64,000 nt of DNA from positions 102,313-166,312 of the forward strand of contig JADLZK010012330.1 in NCBI GenBank assembly GCA_015847255.1. Reading direction: 5' to 3'. Numbering within the stretch: the first letter of the stretch is position 1; every line of letters starts with the position of its first letter. The position numbers and the translations under genes were made by a program. The DNA is from Hyparrhenia diplandra. Lineage: Eukaryota; Streptophyta; Magnoliopsida; Poales; Poaceae. The notes beneath the pieces were generated by a model that did not search any database, had not been told where the DNA came from, and saw nothing but the letters and a program-made list of their open reading frames with translations. Below, in pieces: positions 1 through 10,420 of the stretch.

Positions 1-996
1 AAATAGAAGGTCCTTTACTTGGAGCAATGGTCACATTATGGTATATATGGAAAGCTAGGAATGACAATCGTTTTCAAAGAAAATCTTGCTCTCCCTTTCA
101 GGTACACATGAAGGCGAAGGCACACCTCCAAACTCACATGCAGGCACTACAGTTGTCTGACCAAGAGGATAATGCCCAGGCACCGCCAAACCAACATGCA
201 CACCGAGAGCAACAAGTCCAGGCACCTTCCCAACCTACCAACCAGCACCATCATCCTCCACAACAGTCGTGAGGAACAATGCAACGACCTGCTCTTCATG
301 CAACTGCTAATGTCAGGGGACACCACATTCCATCTCCAGGACCATCGCAAGGTATGTCATCTCATTTTGCAGACAACTTGGTCAACAGGAACCGAATCGA
401 AGTCCCAGCTTCACTTCCAGGAGTCAGATGCTTTGTAGATGCTTCAACACCACCAGATTAGCATCAACATCACACGAGAAGGGCCGACATAGGTATTCTA
501 TTTGTTAACACGCAGGTTCAGCCGTCCAACACCATCTACATCAGGGCCATGATGACTGAAACTCATTCAGTAATCATGGCCGAGGTGGCATCAATGGCTC
601 TTGGAGGTCTTCTTTCACTACAGCTAAACCTCCACGAAGTCTCCTTCCTTTAGAAGAATGGAAATCCTCTAATTGCAGTCAATTGGTGATGTTCCTCAAC
701 TCTGACGACCACTCACACCCACCGGACTGGAGGATGAAGATGTACACTCAGATCTTCGACAATGCTACAGTCAACAGAGGTGCTAAGATTTACAAGATCA
801 GCAGGAACCTTAATACCACAACTGATGTTTTGGCTAGGCTCGCCTACACAACACCTGTAATTCAGTCTGAATCATATACACCTGGTTGTTCTTATGCAGG
901 CAACGATCATCATTGCCCCCTTAGTAGAGCACTTCCTTTGGTGAAGGTTCTTGTAGCTTCTTGCTGCTAAGTAATACATGAATGTTTGTTGTCAAA
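1..996 (+). pseudogene. LINE 3' end: RNase H-like domain of non-LTR pol, decayed
   Basis: The translated pieces read as the C-terminal zf-RVT/RNase H region of a plant LINE polyprotein. A piece near 27-110 contains LWYIWKARNDNRFQRK. A piece near 490-650 has the ...ILFVNTQ...AEVASMALGGLLSLQLNLHEVSF pattern, followed by a stop. A piece at 683-850 has LNSDDHSHPPDWRMKMYTQIF and ...TTDVLARLAYT. The pieces lie in different frames with stops between them, so the gene is dead. A short poly-A run at about 988-996 fits the 3' tail of the element. The 5' part lies outside the window. The family call rests on the domain pattern; the subfamily is not determined. Confidence 0.7.
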
Positions 997-999
997 AAA

Positions 1000-1263
1000 A
1001 AATTGACAGATTCTTCTGAGTGGGAGTTGCTATTCCCATCTTGCTGCCTCCACTCCTTGACATCCAAAATGTCTCACCATACACCACTACTTCTTCAAGG
1101 ATATCTTGATTGGGCACCGTCAAATTTCTTCTACTTTGAAAATTTCTGGATAAAAATGAAGGGCTTCTACCAAACGCTTCAGACAGCCTGGAACAGGCCA
1201 GTTAGTGCGTCCCAGCCTCTCAAGCGGCTGCACATTAAGATGGCCCACACTACAAAAGCAATA
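1000..1263 (+). pseudogene. LINE fragment: endonuclease-RT linker region
   Basis: One frame reads ...LDWAPSNFFYFENFWIKMKGF followed by QTAWNRPVSASQPLKRLHIKMAHTTKAIK. This is the recognisable segment between the endonuclease and reverse transcriptase domains of grass LINE pol proteins (typical pattern RFENFW...GF...AWN.P.....P...L..KL..T.KALK). It follows the poly-A of the preceding LINE, so that LINE probably inserted into this older copy. The fragment ends abruptly where the inverted-end element begins at about 1264. Confidence 0.6.
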
Positions 1264-1491
1264 AAGGGTGTGTTTGGTTTGTTGGTCTATTGGAGCCTGG
1301 CCAGCAAACCTAGCCTGGGCAGCCCAGGCCTGGCCCCAGGGAGCCAATGTGTTTGGTTCTCTGCAAACATGAGCCTGGCTTAGTCAAGTTTTTGTTTGGT
1401 TCACTGTGTTCTTTCGATAGAATCACCAGGTCTGATCTTTGGTGAGTTTACCTCCTTAGAATCAATTCATCGAACAGGTGGTGGACGCCGG

Positions 1492-3205
1492 TGAAATCTC
1501 ATGTTTGGTTTTGGAAATTGATGACACACTTGTGGGACTAATCCTTTGCTCTAAGTGTGACTTATGAGATAGGATTAGATGGATGACAAGGAGCATGATG
1601 ATCATGAACATGGACAATGATGGTGGACATGATGGATCGTCAAGCTCGGTGATCGGCTTGAGAGGAACCCGGGAGGTCAAGGCAAAGGTATCTTGATAGG
1701 GTTTTCCTTTTGGTGATCAAGACACGATAGAGCATGTGATCACATTATAGGATAGATAGTCGACTATCAAGAGGGAATGCCGCGACAATCCTTCGGTGAA
1801 GTGCTTCTAGGTCCAATTGACTTGCATATTGCATTTAGGACAATGAGAGCACTAACTTCGATCTTGCCTAACTTATCGACGAGCTAACATGCATGATAAC
1901 GTGATCATCTTCGACGTGTTGGCAACATATGGCAAAAGGTGAAGCAAAGAGCCACGAAACATGAAGACTTGCTGTTTTTTGGCGCGGACGGACGCGACGG
2001 TGGCGTGACCGGACGCGACCGACCGGTGGCTCCGGTCGGTCGCGTCGCGAGAGCCCCGCAGCCATTTTTTGGCCGGATGCGGGGACCGGAAGTTGGATCG
2101 GATGCTTCGGTGCTCGACCGAAGCGGCGACGGACACGCGTGGAGAAGTCGTCACCGTGGGCCCGGATCCTTGTCGGTTGTGACCGGAAGCAGTGACCGGA
2201 CTCGTGACCGGACTCGCTGGTGAGTCCGGTCGGTGCGTCCGATCAGTGCGCAGAGAGCCCATTTCAAAGCTCAATGGCTCCATTTCGTGAGGTGGGCTAT
2301 ATATACTTGGATGGCCGGTTCCTAGCCCCCCTTCTTGCACAATTGAACACTCTAACTTGCTAGTGAGCTTGTGAGACTCCTCTCCACTCATCTCTCCATC
2401 CATAATTCGTATTCTTGGTGAGATTGAGAGTGATAGAAGTGCATTGCTTGCATCGGTTGCATCTAGAGGCACTTCATCCTTGGAGAAGCCGCGGGATTCT
2501 TGTTTTCTTAGGAATTTGCCCGGTTCCCTAGCGGCTTGGAGCAAGAGGCGATGTTGAGCTCGATTGGAGCTTGTTCGAGGCCACACCGGTGGTTTGTGAG
2601 GGGTCGTTCCTTACCCCGCGGGAGATTCGCGAAAGGAGCACTAGTGGATTGCTCGTGGCTTGTTGTACCCCCTCTTGTGATTGGTGTGCTTGAGCTCCCA
2701 CCGGGGATTTGGCACCGGCCATTAAGCTTAGCAACCATCAAGTGGGTGTGTCGCTACAACGGGGACTAGCATGCCAACAAGCACGTGAACCTCGGTGAAA
2801 AATTATTGTGTCTTGTGTGCTAGCTCGTTGGAGATTTCTTGTACACGATGATTGGCTTCAACCTCGACACTACACCGGTGGTATTGTATCCTAAGCATCT
2901 CCTTGCATTACTTTGGTAGTATATCTTGTTAGGGTGCTTAGCTTGAGTAGCTTGTTTAGCCTTGTTAGCTCCTAGTGGTAATCCTAGTTAGCATTTCTTG
3001 TCTACCTAGGAGTAACTTAGCAACCTAGCTCTTGAGTGTGATTAGAGATCATAGTTTTGCTAGAATTGTTAGAAGGCTTGCATAGCTAGCTTGAAGCATT
3101 GCTTAATTGCTACGCCATTTTATTTACTAATCGGTTTGCTTAGTGTTGTTGCAAGAATTTTTAATAGGCTATTCACCCCCCTCCTCTAGCCATTAGGACC
3201 TTTCA
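1492..3205 (+). repeat. 5' LTR of copia element 1
   Basis: It begins TGAAATCTC and ends ...CCATTAGGACCTTTCA, directly before the primer-binding site. It is matched throughout by 8691-10415. It contains a promoter-like ctatatata at 2298-2306 and, upstream of that, a GC-rich array of ACCGG motifs. Confidence 0.93.
1983..2306 (+). promoter_or_regulatory. U3 ACCGG/CCGGT motif array upstream of LTR TATA box
   Basis: Within about 270 bp there are at least eight copies of GACCGG or its complement CCGGTC (for example near 2008, 2018, 2030, 2085, 2181, 2195, 2207, 2225), plus degenerate copies. A TATA box (ctatatata, 2298-2306) lies roughly 45-70 bp downstream. The same arrangement occurs in the 3' LTR (about 9190-9520) and, in mirror orientation, in both LTRs of element 2. 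Some copies overlap ACCGAC, the core of the DRE/CRT site bound by DREB/CBF factors. A regulatory role is inferred from position and repetition only. Confidence 0.55.
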
Positions 3206-3207
3206 AG

Positions 3208-3219
3208 TGGTATCAGAGC
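3208..3219 (+). other. Primer-binding site of element 1
   Basis: TGGTATCAGAGC begins two bases after the LTR end. It is complementary to the 3' end of plant initiator methionine tRNA, the usual copia primer. Confidence 0.92.
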
Positions 3220-3261
3220 CGAGGAACCGTATTTGAGTGGCTTAACAACCAACGGTGAAAA

Positions 3262-4473
3262 ATGGCGCTGAATTTCCATGTCAACAACACCAAGAAGGCG
3301 CCACCTTTCGATGGCACAAATTTCGCCTATTGGAAGGTGAAGATGACCGCACACCTCAAGTCAATTAATAGAGAAGTGTGGGTCGTGACCGAGAAGAAGT
3401 TTGAAGTTGCAAATCAAGCGCAACCAACCGCCTTGGAAGAAAAGAAGCTATATGCCAATGATGTGGCCGTGAGTGCTTTTCATGAGGCATTCAATGATAG
3501 AGTATTTGAGCAAGTCAAGTCACTCACCATTGCTCATGAGATTTGGAAGAAGCTAGAAGAGTGCTATGAGGGCACCGAAGGCGTCAAGCAAGCAAAGGCC
3601 TATATCAAGCTTGAGCAATTCAATAGCTTCAAGATGGAAGAAGATGAGAGCGTCCTGGAGATGTTCCAACGCATGCAAGTGTTGGTGAATGATCTCAATA
3701 CTCTAGGAGAAGAGATCAAGGACAAGACCTTCAACATGAAGTTCTTGAGGTGTTTGCCCGAGCGGTTTGGAATGTTCATCACCGTGCTTGTGAGGACAAA
3801 CTTGAAGGACTTGACTCCAAACCAATTGCTTGATGAGGTCATGACCGATGACTCCTATAGAGATGACAAGAAGAAGCAAGAGCTCATCAACAAGGCAAAC
3901 AAGAAGGTCAAGGAAGAAGAAAAGAAAGAGGACAAGAAGGGCTTGGCACTCAAGGCAAGCTCATCATCAAAGGGCAAGAAGAAGAAAGAAGAATCAAGTG
4001 ATGATGAGAGTGGCACTTCTACTAGTGGAAGTGATGTTAATGAACAAATGGCCCTCTTTGTGAGAAGATTGAGCAAATATATGAAGAAGACATACATCAA
4101 CAACAACAACAAGAAGCAATCATCAAAGAAGACCAAGGATGGCAAGAATGAGGGCAACATGAAATGCTTTAGATGCCATGATGATTGTCACTTGATAGCC
4201 GAATGCCTATATGAGAGTGATGATGAGAAGGGCATCAAAAAAGCAAGAAAGAAGAATGATGCCAAGAATGAGAAGTGCATGAACAAGAAAACCAATGTCT
4301 CTTCCATTAAGCTTGATCATTCATATATGCTTGTGAAGAAGGACAATGGTGTTCGTGCTAGGTACATTGGTACACCATGGATAGGCTCAAAGAAGAAAGC
4401 CATTTGGGTACCAAAGGCCTTGGTGACTAACCTTGAAGGACCCAAAAAGGTTTGGGTACCTAAGAAGAATTGA
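3262..4473 (+). CDS. gag: Gag of copia element 1
   Basis: An open frame of 403 codons starts 42 bases after the primer site. The N-terminal ~200 residues have the UBN2/copia Gag form (PPFDGTNFAYWKVKM at the start, then ...IWKKLEECYEGT and ...EMFQRMQVLVNDL). A Lys/Glu/Ser-rich linker follows. The zinc knuckle is CFRCHDDCHLIAEC (CX2CX4HX4C) at about residues 303-316. The C-terminal tail ends IWVPKALVTNLEGPKKVWVPKKN and a TGA stop. This Gag is much shorter than that of element 2 because the long coiled-coil region after the knuckle is missing. It packages element RNA in virus-like particles. Confidence 0.85.
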   Translation: MALNFHVNNTKKAPPFDGTNFAYWKVKMTAHLKSINREVWVVTEKKFEVANQAQPTALEEKKLYANDVAVSAFHEAFNDRVFEQVKSLTIAHEIWKKLEECYEGTEGVKQAKAYIKLEQFNSFKMEEDESVLEMFQRMQVLVNDLNTLGEEIKDKTFNMKFLRCLPERFGMFITVLVRTNLKDLTPNQLLDEVMTDDSYRDDKKKQELINKANKKVKEEEKKEDKKGLALKASSSSKGKKKKEESSDDESGTSTSGSDVNEQMALFVRRLSKYMKKTYINNNNKKQSSKKTKDGKNEGNMKCFRCHDDCHLIAECLYESDDEKGIKKARKKNDAKNEKCMNKKTNVSSIKLDHSYMLVKKDNGVRARYIGTPWIGSKKKAIWVPKALVTNLEGPKKVWVPKKN

Positions 4474-4510
4474 TCTCTTTTTGTAGGTCAATTACCACGC
4501 CGGAGGAGAG

Positions 4511-7500
4511 CATTGGATAATGGATAGTGGGTGCACTCAACACATGACCGGGATTCTCATATGTTCAAGTCAATTAGCATCAAGGGCATTGATGAGTATG
4601 AGTCAATCACATTTGGCAATGACAAGAAAGGCAATGTGTTGGGGCTAGGCAAGATTGCAATTACTCAAGAGAAGAGCTTATCAAAGGTGTTTCTAGTTGA
4701 TCATTTTGATTACAATCTATTGTCGGTCTCTCAACTTTGTGATCTTGGCTACAAGTGCATATTTACAAGCCAAGAAGTTGAAGTGGTTAGTGGTGATGGT
4801 GCCAATATGATCTTCAAGGGATTTAGATATGGTGATCTCTACCTTGTTGACTTCAAGTCAAAAGAAGCCAAGTTGACAACATGTTTACTCTCAAAGGCTA
4901 GCAAAGGGTGGTTGTGGCATAGAAGGCTTGGTCATGTTGGAATGAAGCAATTGAACAAGTTGATGAAGCATGACTTGGTTAGAGGCTTGAATGATGTGAA
5001 GTTTGAGAAGGACAAACCTTGTGGAGCATGTCAAGCCGGCAAGCAACATGGCAATGCACATCCAACCAAGAGCACAATGAGCACTAGCAAGGCATTTGAG
5101 TTGTTACACATGGACTTGTTTGGGCCAACAACATACACTAGCATTGGTGGCAATAAGTATGGTTTTGTCATAGTTGATGACTACACTAGATACACATGGG
5201 TGTTCTTTTTGCATGACAAGAATGATGTCTTTGAGCTTTTCAAGACATTTGTCAAGAGGGTTCAAAATGAATTTGAGACATCCATCAAGAAGATTAGGAG
5301 TGACAATGGGAGTGAGTTCAAGAATACAAGAATTGAAGAGTTGTGTGATGAGCTTGGAATTGGACATCAATTCTCACCAACCTACACTCCTCAATCCAAT
5401 GGTGTAGTTGAGAGGAAGAATAGAACCTTGATTGAAATGGCAAGATCAATGCTTAGTGAGTACAATGTTAGTCATTCCTTTTGGGCCGAAGCAATCAACA
5501 CGACTTGCTATTGTAGCAACCGACTTTATTGCCATGATATGCTTGGGAAAACACCTTATGAGTTGTTGAATGGAAGGAAGCCCAACATTGGATACTTTAG
5601 AGTCTTTGGATGCAAATGCTACGTTCTCAAGAAAGGCACAAGATTGGGCAAGTTTGACAAGAAATGTGATGAAGGATTCTTAATTGGATATTCAACCACA
5701 AGCAAAACATATAGAGTTTGGAACTTGGGTAGTGGCAAACTTGAAGAAGTTTATGATGTGGAATTTAATGAAACCCAAGGCTCTCAAAATAAAGTTGAAA
5801 ATCATGATGATGTGAGTGGTTCCAACTTAGAGAATGCAATGAAGAACATGGATGTTGGTGACATTCGGCCAAGGCAAATTGAAGATGATGATGACACTCC
5901 ATTGACTACCACTACCATTGAGATTGATGCAAATGAAGCAAGCACTAGTGGTACTCAAGATGAAGATCAAGAGCAACAAGCTAGTCCAACTACTCATCCT
6001 AGTCATCAAGTGCAAGTGATGCAACCATCCAACATTGCAAGAGATCATCCAATTGATCAAATTATCGGTGACATCAATAGTGGAGTGATCACTAGAGGAA
6101 GATTGGCATACTTTTGTGCTCACCATGCCTTTATGTCTCAAGTAGAGCCGGAGAATATTGAGAAGGCACTAAAGAAGGAGGATTGGATCAATGCCATGCA
6201 TGAAGAGTTGAACAACTTCAAGAGAAATGATGTATGGGAATTGGTGGAAAGGCCAAAGGACTACAATGTGATAGGAACCAAGTGGGTCTTCAAGAACAAG
6301 CAAGATCAAGATAGAATTGTGGTTAGAAACAAGGCCAGGCTAGTAGCTCAAGGGTACACTCAAGTAGAGGGTCTTGATTTTGGAGAGACCTATGCACCGG
6401 TTGCTAGACTTGAAGCAATTAGAATCTTGCTTGCTTATGCATGTGCTCATGATATCAAGCTCTATCAAATGGATGTGAAGAGTGCATTCTTGAATGGCTT
6501 CATCAATGAATTGGTCTATGTTGAACAACCACCGGGTTTTGAAGATGAGAAGTATCCCAACCATGTCTACAAGTTGAAGAAGGCTTTGTATGGATTGAAA
6601 CAAGCACCTAGAGCATGGTATGAGAGGTTGAGAGATTTTCTCCTCTCTAAAGGGTTCAAGATGGGCAAGGTGGACACCACTCTCTTCACCAAGAAGATTG
6701 GAAAGGACTTGTTTGTGTTGCAAATCTATGTTGATGACATTATCTTTGGGTCAACCAATCAAGAGTTTTGTGAAGAGTTTGCTAAGATGATGGCCAATGA
6801 GTTTGAAATGTCAATGCTTGGCGAGCTCACATTCTTTCTTGACTCCAAATCAAGCAATTAAAGAATGGCACATTCATTAGTCAAGGTAAGTACATCAAAG
6901 ACATGATCAAGAAGTTTGATCTTCAAGATGCCAAGTCAATGTCCACACCAATGGCAACCAATGGAAGCTTAGACCCCGACCCTAGTGGCAACATGGTTGA
7001 ACAAAAGAAATATCGGTCCATGATTGGTAGTTTGCTCTATGCAACCGCATCAAGACCGGACATTGCATTTAGTGTGGGCATGTGTGCTAGATATCAATCC
7101 GATCCTAGAGAGAGTCACCTCAAGGCAACAAAGAGAATTGTGAGGTACTTGAAGGGCACACAAGATGTTGGACTATGGTATCCAAAGGGATCCAAGTTTG
7201 AGTTGATTGGATATTCGGATTCCGATTATGGAGGGTGCAAGATAAATAGAATGAGCACAAGTGACACATGTCAATTCCTTGGAAGGTCACTAGTATCATG
7301 GTCTTCAAAGAAGCAAAATAGTGTTGCTCTTTCAACCGCCGAAGCCGAATACATTAGTGCGGGAAGTTGTTGCACTCAATTGCTTTGGATGAGGTCAACC
7401 TTGAGGGATTTTGGATTCAAATTTGACAAGGTTCCATTGTATTGTGACAATGAAAGTGCTAGAAAGATGACTCAAAATCCGGTTCAACATCCAAGAACAA

Positions 7501-7679
7501 AGCACATTGATATAAGGCACCACTTCATAAGAGATCATCAACAAAAGGGTGACATTTGTATCATGGGCATTGGCACCGAAGATCAACTAGCCGACATATT
7601 CACCAAGCCACTTGATGAGAAGAGGTTTTGCATGCTAAAGGGAGAATTGAACATCATTGATTTCTCCAACTTGAGTTGA
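4511..7679 (+). pseudogene. pol: Broken pol of copia element 1 (PR-IN-RT-RNase H)
   Basis: The protease motif WIMDSGCTQHMT (4514-4549) is in one frame; the rest continues in another from about 4550, which implies a one-base loss near 4550. Integrase shows the HHCC zinc site (WHRRLGH...CGACQAGK, about 4915-5045) and the D, D, E core (HMDLFGP; RSDNGSEF near 5300; VERKN near 5410). Reverse transcriptase shows KARLVAQGYTQ, MDVKSAFLNG and the catalytic YVDDI (6727-6741). A second one-base loss near 6838 ends this frame at 6861. The remainder (6903-7679) carries RNase H with GYSDSDYGG, STAEAEY and YCDNESA. The breaks make pol non-functional as read. Confidence 0.9.
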
Positions 7680-8690
7680 TGCACCCCACTTATATGACAT
7701 GCCTCTCCTTCGATAAACCCAAGGTAAAAGTTGTTTGTCATGGCATTCATATATTGCTAAGGACTTATTAGTGCATCTAGACATCATGCATGCTTAATAG
7801 GCTCATTCATAGAAAAATAAAATATTTTCAATGTATGTGTGGCACCACTATTGCTTTGAATGCTTTTATGAACTAATGGTGGCATATGACATGTTTATGT
7901 GCTTGCAATTCTAGTGTCAACTCTAGAAAATGAGCTATTGATGTGTATTCTAACATGGTGCAAGATAACCCTTATGCATATGAGGTGTGAAAAAGCTTGT
8001 CCTTGGTTCAAACTTGAATACATGGAAAGGCAAGTGCTCTAGATGAGACCACATGTGATACTTTGATTGACTTGATTTCTCTCATTTACACCTTTTTGGT
8101 GATTGTTGACAAAGGGGGAGAAATAAGTCACAAAGATGTTGGAAAGGATCACACAAATAGGGGAAGCAAGCTCATAGACTATTTGTGCATTTGTATGTGC
8201 ATGATCATAATGAAATGTTGCATTGGCAATTTAAATTCAATATACATGATTGCTTGGTGTATGCTAGTTTTTGAAAATTGATTGGTGATTGACCAACTAG
8301 CATGCATAGGATGTATCTAGACAAAGCTCACTTTTTAGCCTATATTGTTGATCTCATGGGGTATGTTGAGTTTTGATAATTGTCTAGTTACATGATGTTA
8401 AGGACTCTGATGGTTTCACGCTTCAAAGGTCCGAATTCTAGAACCTTAGCATCTCTTTTGGTATTAGTATCTCTCCCCAAGATTTCTATCCATACATATG
8501 TGCCAAATTGATCCAAACACATGGAAGCACATATGTAGGGGAGCTACTACTACCAAAACCGAACCTTGAAATGTTTGTCCAAATTATGATTCATGATCAA
8601 AATGCTATGGGCAAGCAATTCAAGTTCAATTGAATTTTATTTCATATCTTTGTGAATTTGGTTGTCATCAATTACCAAAAAGGGGGAGAT
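7680..8690 (+). other. 3' non-coding region and polypurine tracts of element 1
   Basis: No convincing frame or envelope-like gene is seen in these 1 kb. The polypurine tract ccaaaaagggggagat lies immediately before the 3' LTR (8675-8690). A second, similar tract, gacaaagggggagaaat, lies at 8108-8124, about 570 bp upstream, and has a counterpart in element 2. Confidence 0.7.
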
Positions 8691-10415
8691 TGAAATCTCA
8701 TGTTTGGTTTTGGAAATTGATGACACACTTGTGGGACTAATCCTTTGCTCTAAGTGTGACTTATGAGATGGGATTAGATGGACGACAAGGAGCATGATGA
8801 TCATGAACATGGACAATGATGGTGGACATGATGGATCGTCAAGCTCGGTGATCGGCTTGAGAGGAACCCGGGAGATCAAGGCAAAGGTATCTTGATAGGG
8901 TTTTTCCTTTTGGTGATCAAGACACGATAGAGCGTGTGATCACATTATAGGATAGATAGCCGACTATCAAGAGGGAATGCCGCGACAATCCTTCGGTGAA
9001 GTGCTTCTAGGTCCAATTGACTTGCATATTGCATTTAGGACAATGAGAGCACTAACTTCGATCTTGCCTAACTTATCGACGAGCTAACATGCATGATAAC
9101 GTGATCATCTTCGACGTGTTGGCAACATATGGCAAAAGGCGAAGCAAGGATGAAGCAAAGAGCAACGAAACATGAAGACTTGCTGTTTTCAGGGCGACCG
9201 GACGCACGGTGGAGTGACCGGACGCACCGACCGGTGGCTCCGGTCAATGCGTCTGGCAGAGAGCCCTGCAGGCCGTTTTTGGCCGGACACAGGGACCGGA
9301 AGCTGGACCGGATGCTTCCGGTGCTCGACCGGAAGCAGCGACCGGATGCGTGGAGGAGTCGTCAGCCGTGGGCCCGGATCCTTGTCGGTTGTGACCGGAA
9401 GCAGTGGATCGGACTCGCGACCGGACTCGGCCGGTGAATCCGGTCAAGGCCCGTCAAGTCGCCAGAGAGCCCATTTCAAAGCTCAATGGCTCCATTTCGT
9501 GAGGTGGGCTATATATATACTTGGATGGCCGGTTCCTAGCCCTCCCTCTTGCACAATTGAACACTCTAACTTGCTAGTGAGCTTGTGAGACTCCTCTCCA
9601 CTCATCTCTCCATCCATAATTCGTATTCTTGGTGAGATTGAGAGTGATAGAAGTGCATTGCTTGCATCGGTTGCATCTAGAGGCACTTCATCCTTGGAGA
9701 AGCCGTGGGATTCTTGTTTTCTTGGGAATTTGCCCGGTTCCCTAGCGGCTTGGAGCAAGAGGCGGTGTTGAGCTCGATTGGAGCTTGTTCGAGGCCACAC
9801 CGGTGGTTTGTGAGGGGTCGTTCCTTACCCCGCGGGAGATTCGCGAAAGGAGCACTAGTGGATTGCTCGTGGCTTGTTGTACCTCCTCTCGTGATTGGTG
9901 TGCTTGAGCTCCCACGGGGATTTGACACCGCCATTGCTTAGCAACCATCGAAAGTGGGTGTGTCGCCACAACGGGACTAGCGTCTTGCGGCAAGCACGTG
10001 AACCTCGGTGAAAAATCATCGTGTCTTGTGTGCTAGCTCGTTGGAGATTTCTTGTACACGGTGATTGGCTTCAACCTCGACACTACACCGGTGGTATTGT
10101 ATCCTAAGCATCTCCTTGCTTTACTTTGGTAGTATATCTTGTTAGGGTGCTTAGCTTGAGTAGCTTGTTTAGCCTTGTTAGCTCCTAGTGGTAATCCTAG
10201 TTAGCATATCTTGTCCACCTAGGAGTAACTTAGCAACCTAGATCTTGAGTGTGATTAGAGATCATAGTTTTGCTAGAATTGTTAGAAGGCTTGCATAGCT
10301 AGCTTGAAGCATTGCTTAATTGCTACGCCATCTTATTTACTAATCGGTTTGCTTAGTGTTGTTGTAAGAATTTTTAATAGGCTATTCACCCCCCTCTAGC
10401 CATTAGGACCTTTCA
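8691..10415 (+). repeat. 3' LTR of copia element 1
   Basis: It is a diverged copy of 1492-3205, starting TGAAATCTCATG and ending GGACCTTTCA. It is followed by the target duplication gccgg at 10416-10420. The ACCGG-rich array (about 9190-9465) and the TATA box (about 9509-9518) are retained. It carries small indels relative to the 5' LTR. Confidence 0.93.
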
Positions 10416-10420
10416 GCCGG

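Larger units (their letters stand above)
1492..10415 (+). mobile_element. Ty1/copia LTR retrotransposon 1 (SIRE/Maximus-like)
   Basis: This is a complete structure of 8924 bp. The 5' LTR is 1492-3205, followed by the primer site, gag, a broken pol (protease, integrase, reverse transcriptase, RNase H in copia order), a polypurine tract, and the 3' LTR at 8691-10415. The LTRs begin tgaaat and end tttca. The 5-bp target duplication gccgg is present at 1487-1491 and 10416-10420. The LTRs (1714 and 1725 bp) differ by many substitutions and small indels, so the insertion is not very young. There are at least two frame breaks in pol. The lineage call rests on long LTRs, the Gag form and pol similarity to element 2; no envelope-like frame is seen. 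Confidence 0.93.

Noticed and set aside
1873..2586. 237-codon minus-strand frame inside the element 1 LTR
   Set aside because: It lies wholly inside the LTR, recurs only because the LTR is duplicated, and shows no domain; it is antisense noise across the ACCGG array.
6830..6870. Programmed -1 frameshift signal at the shared pol break
   Set aside because: No classical X XXY YYZ slippery heptamer or obvious downstream stem is seen; shared ancestry of a deletion is simpler, though kept as a finding to test.
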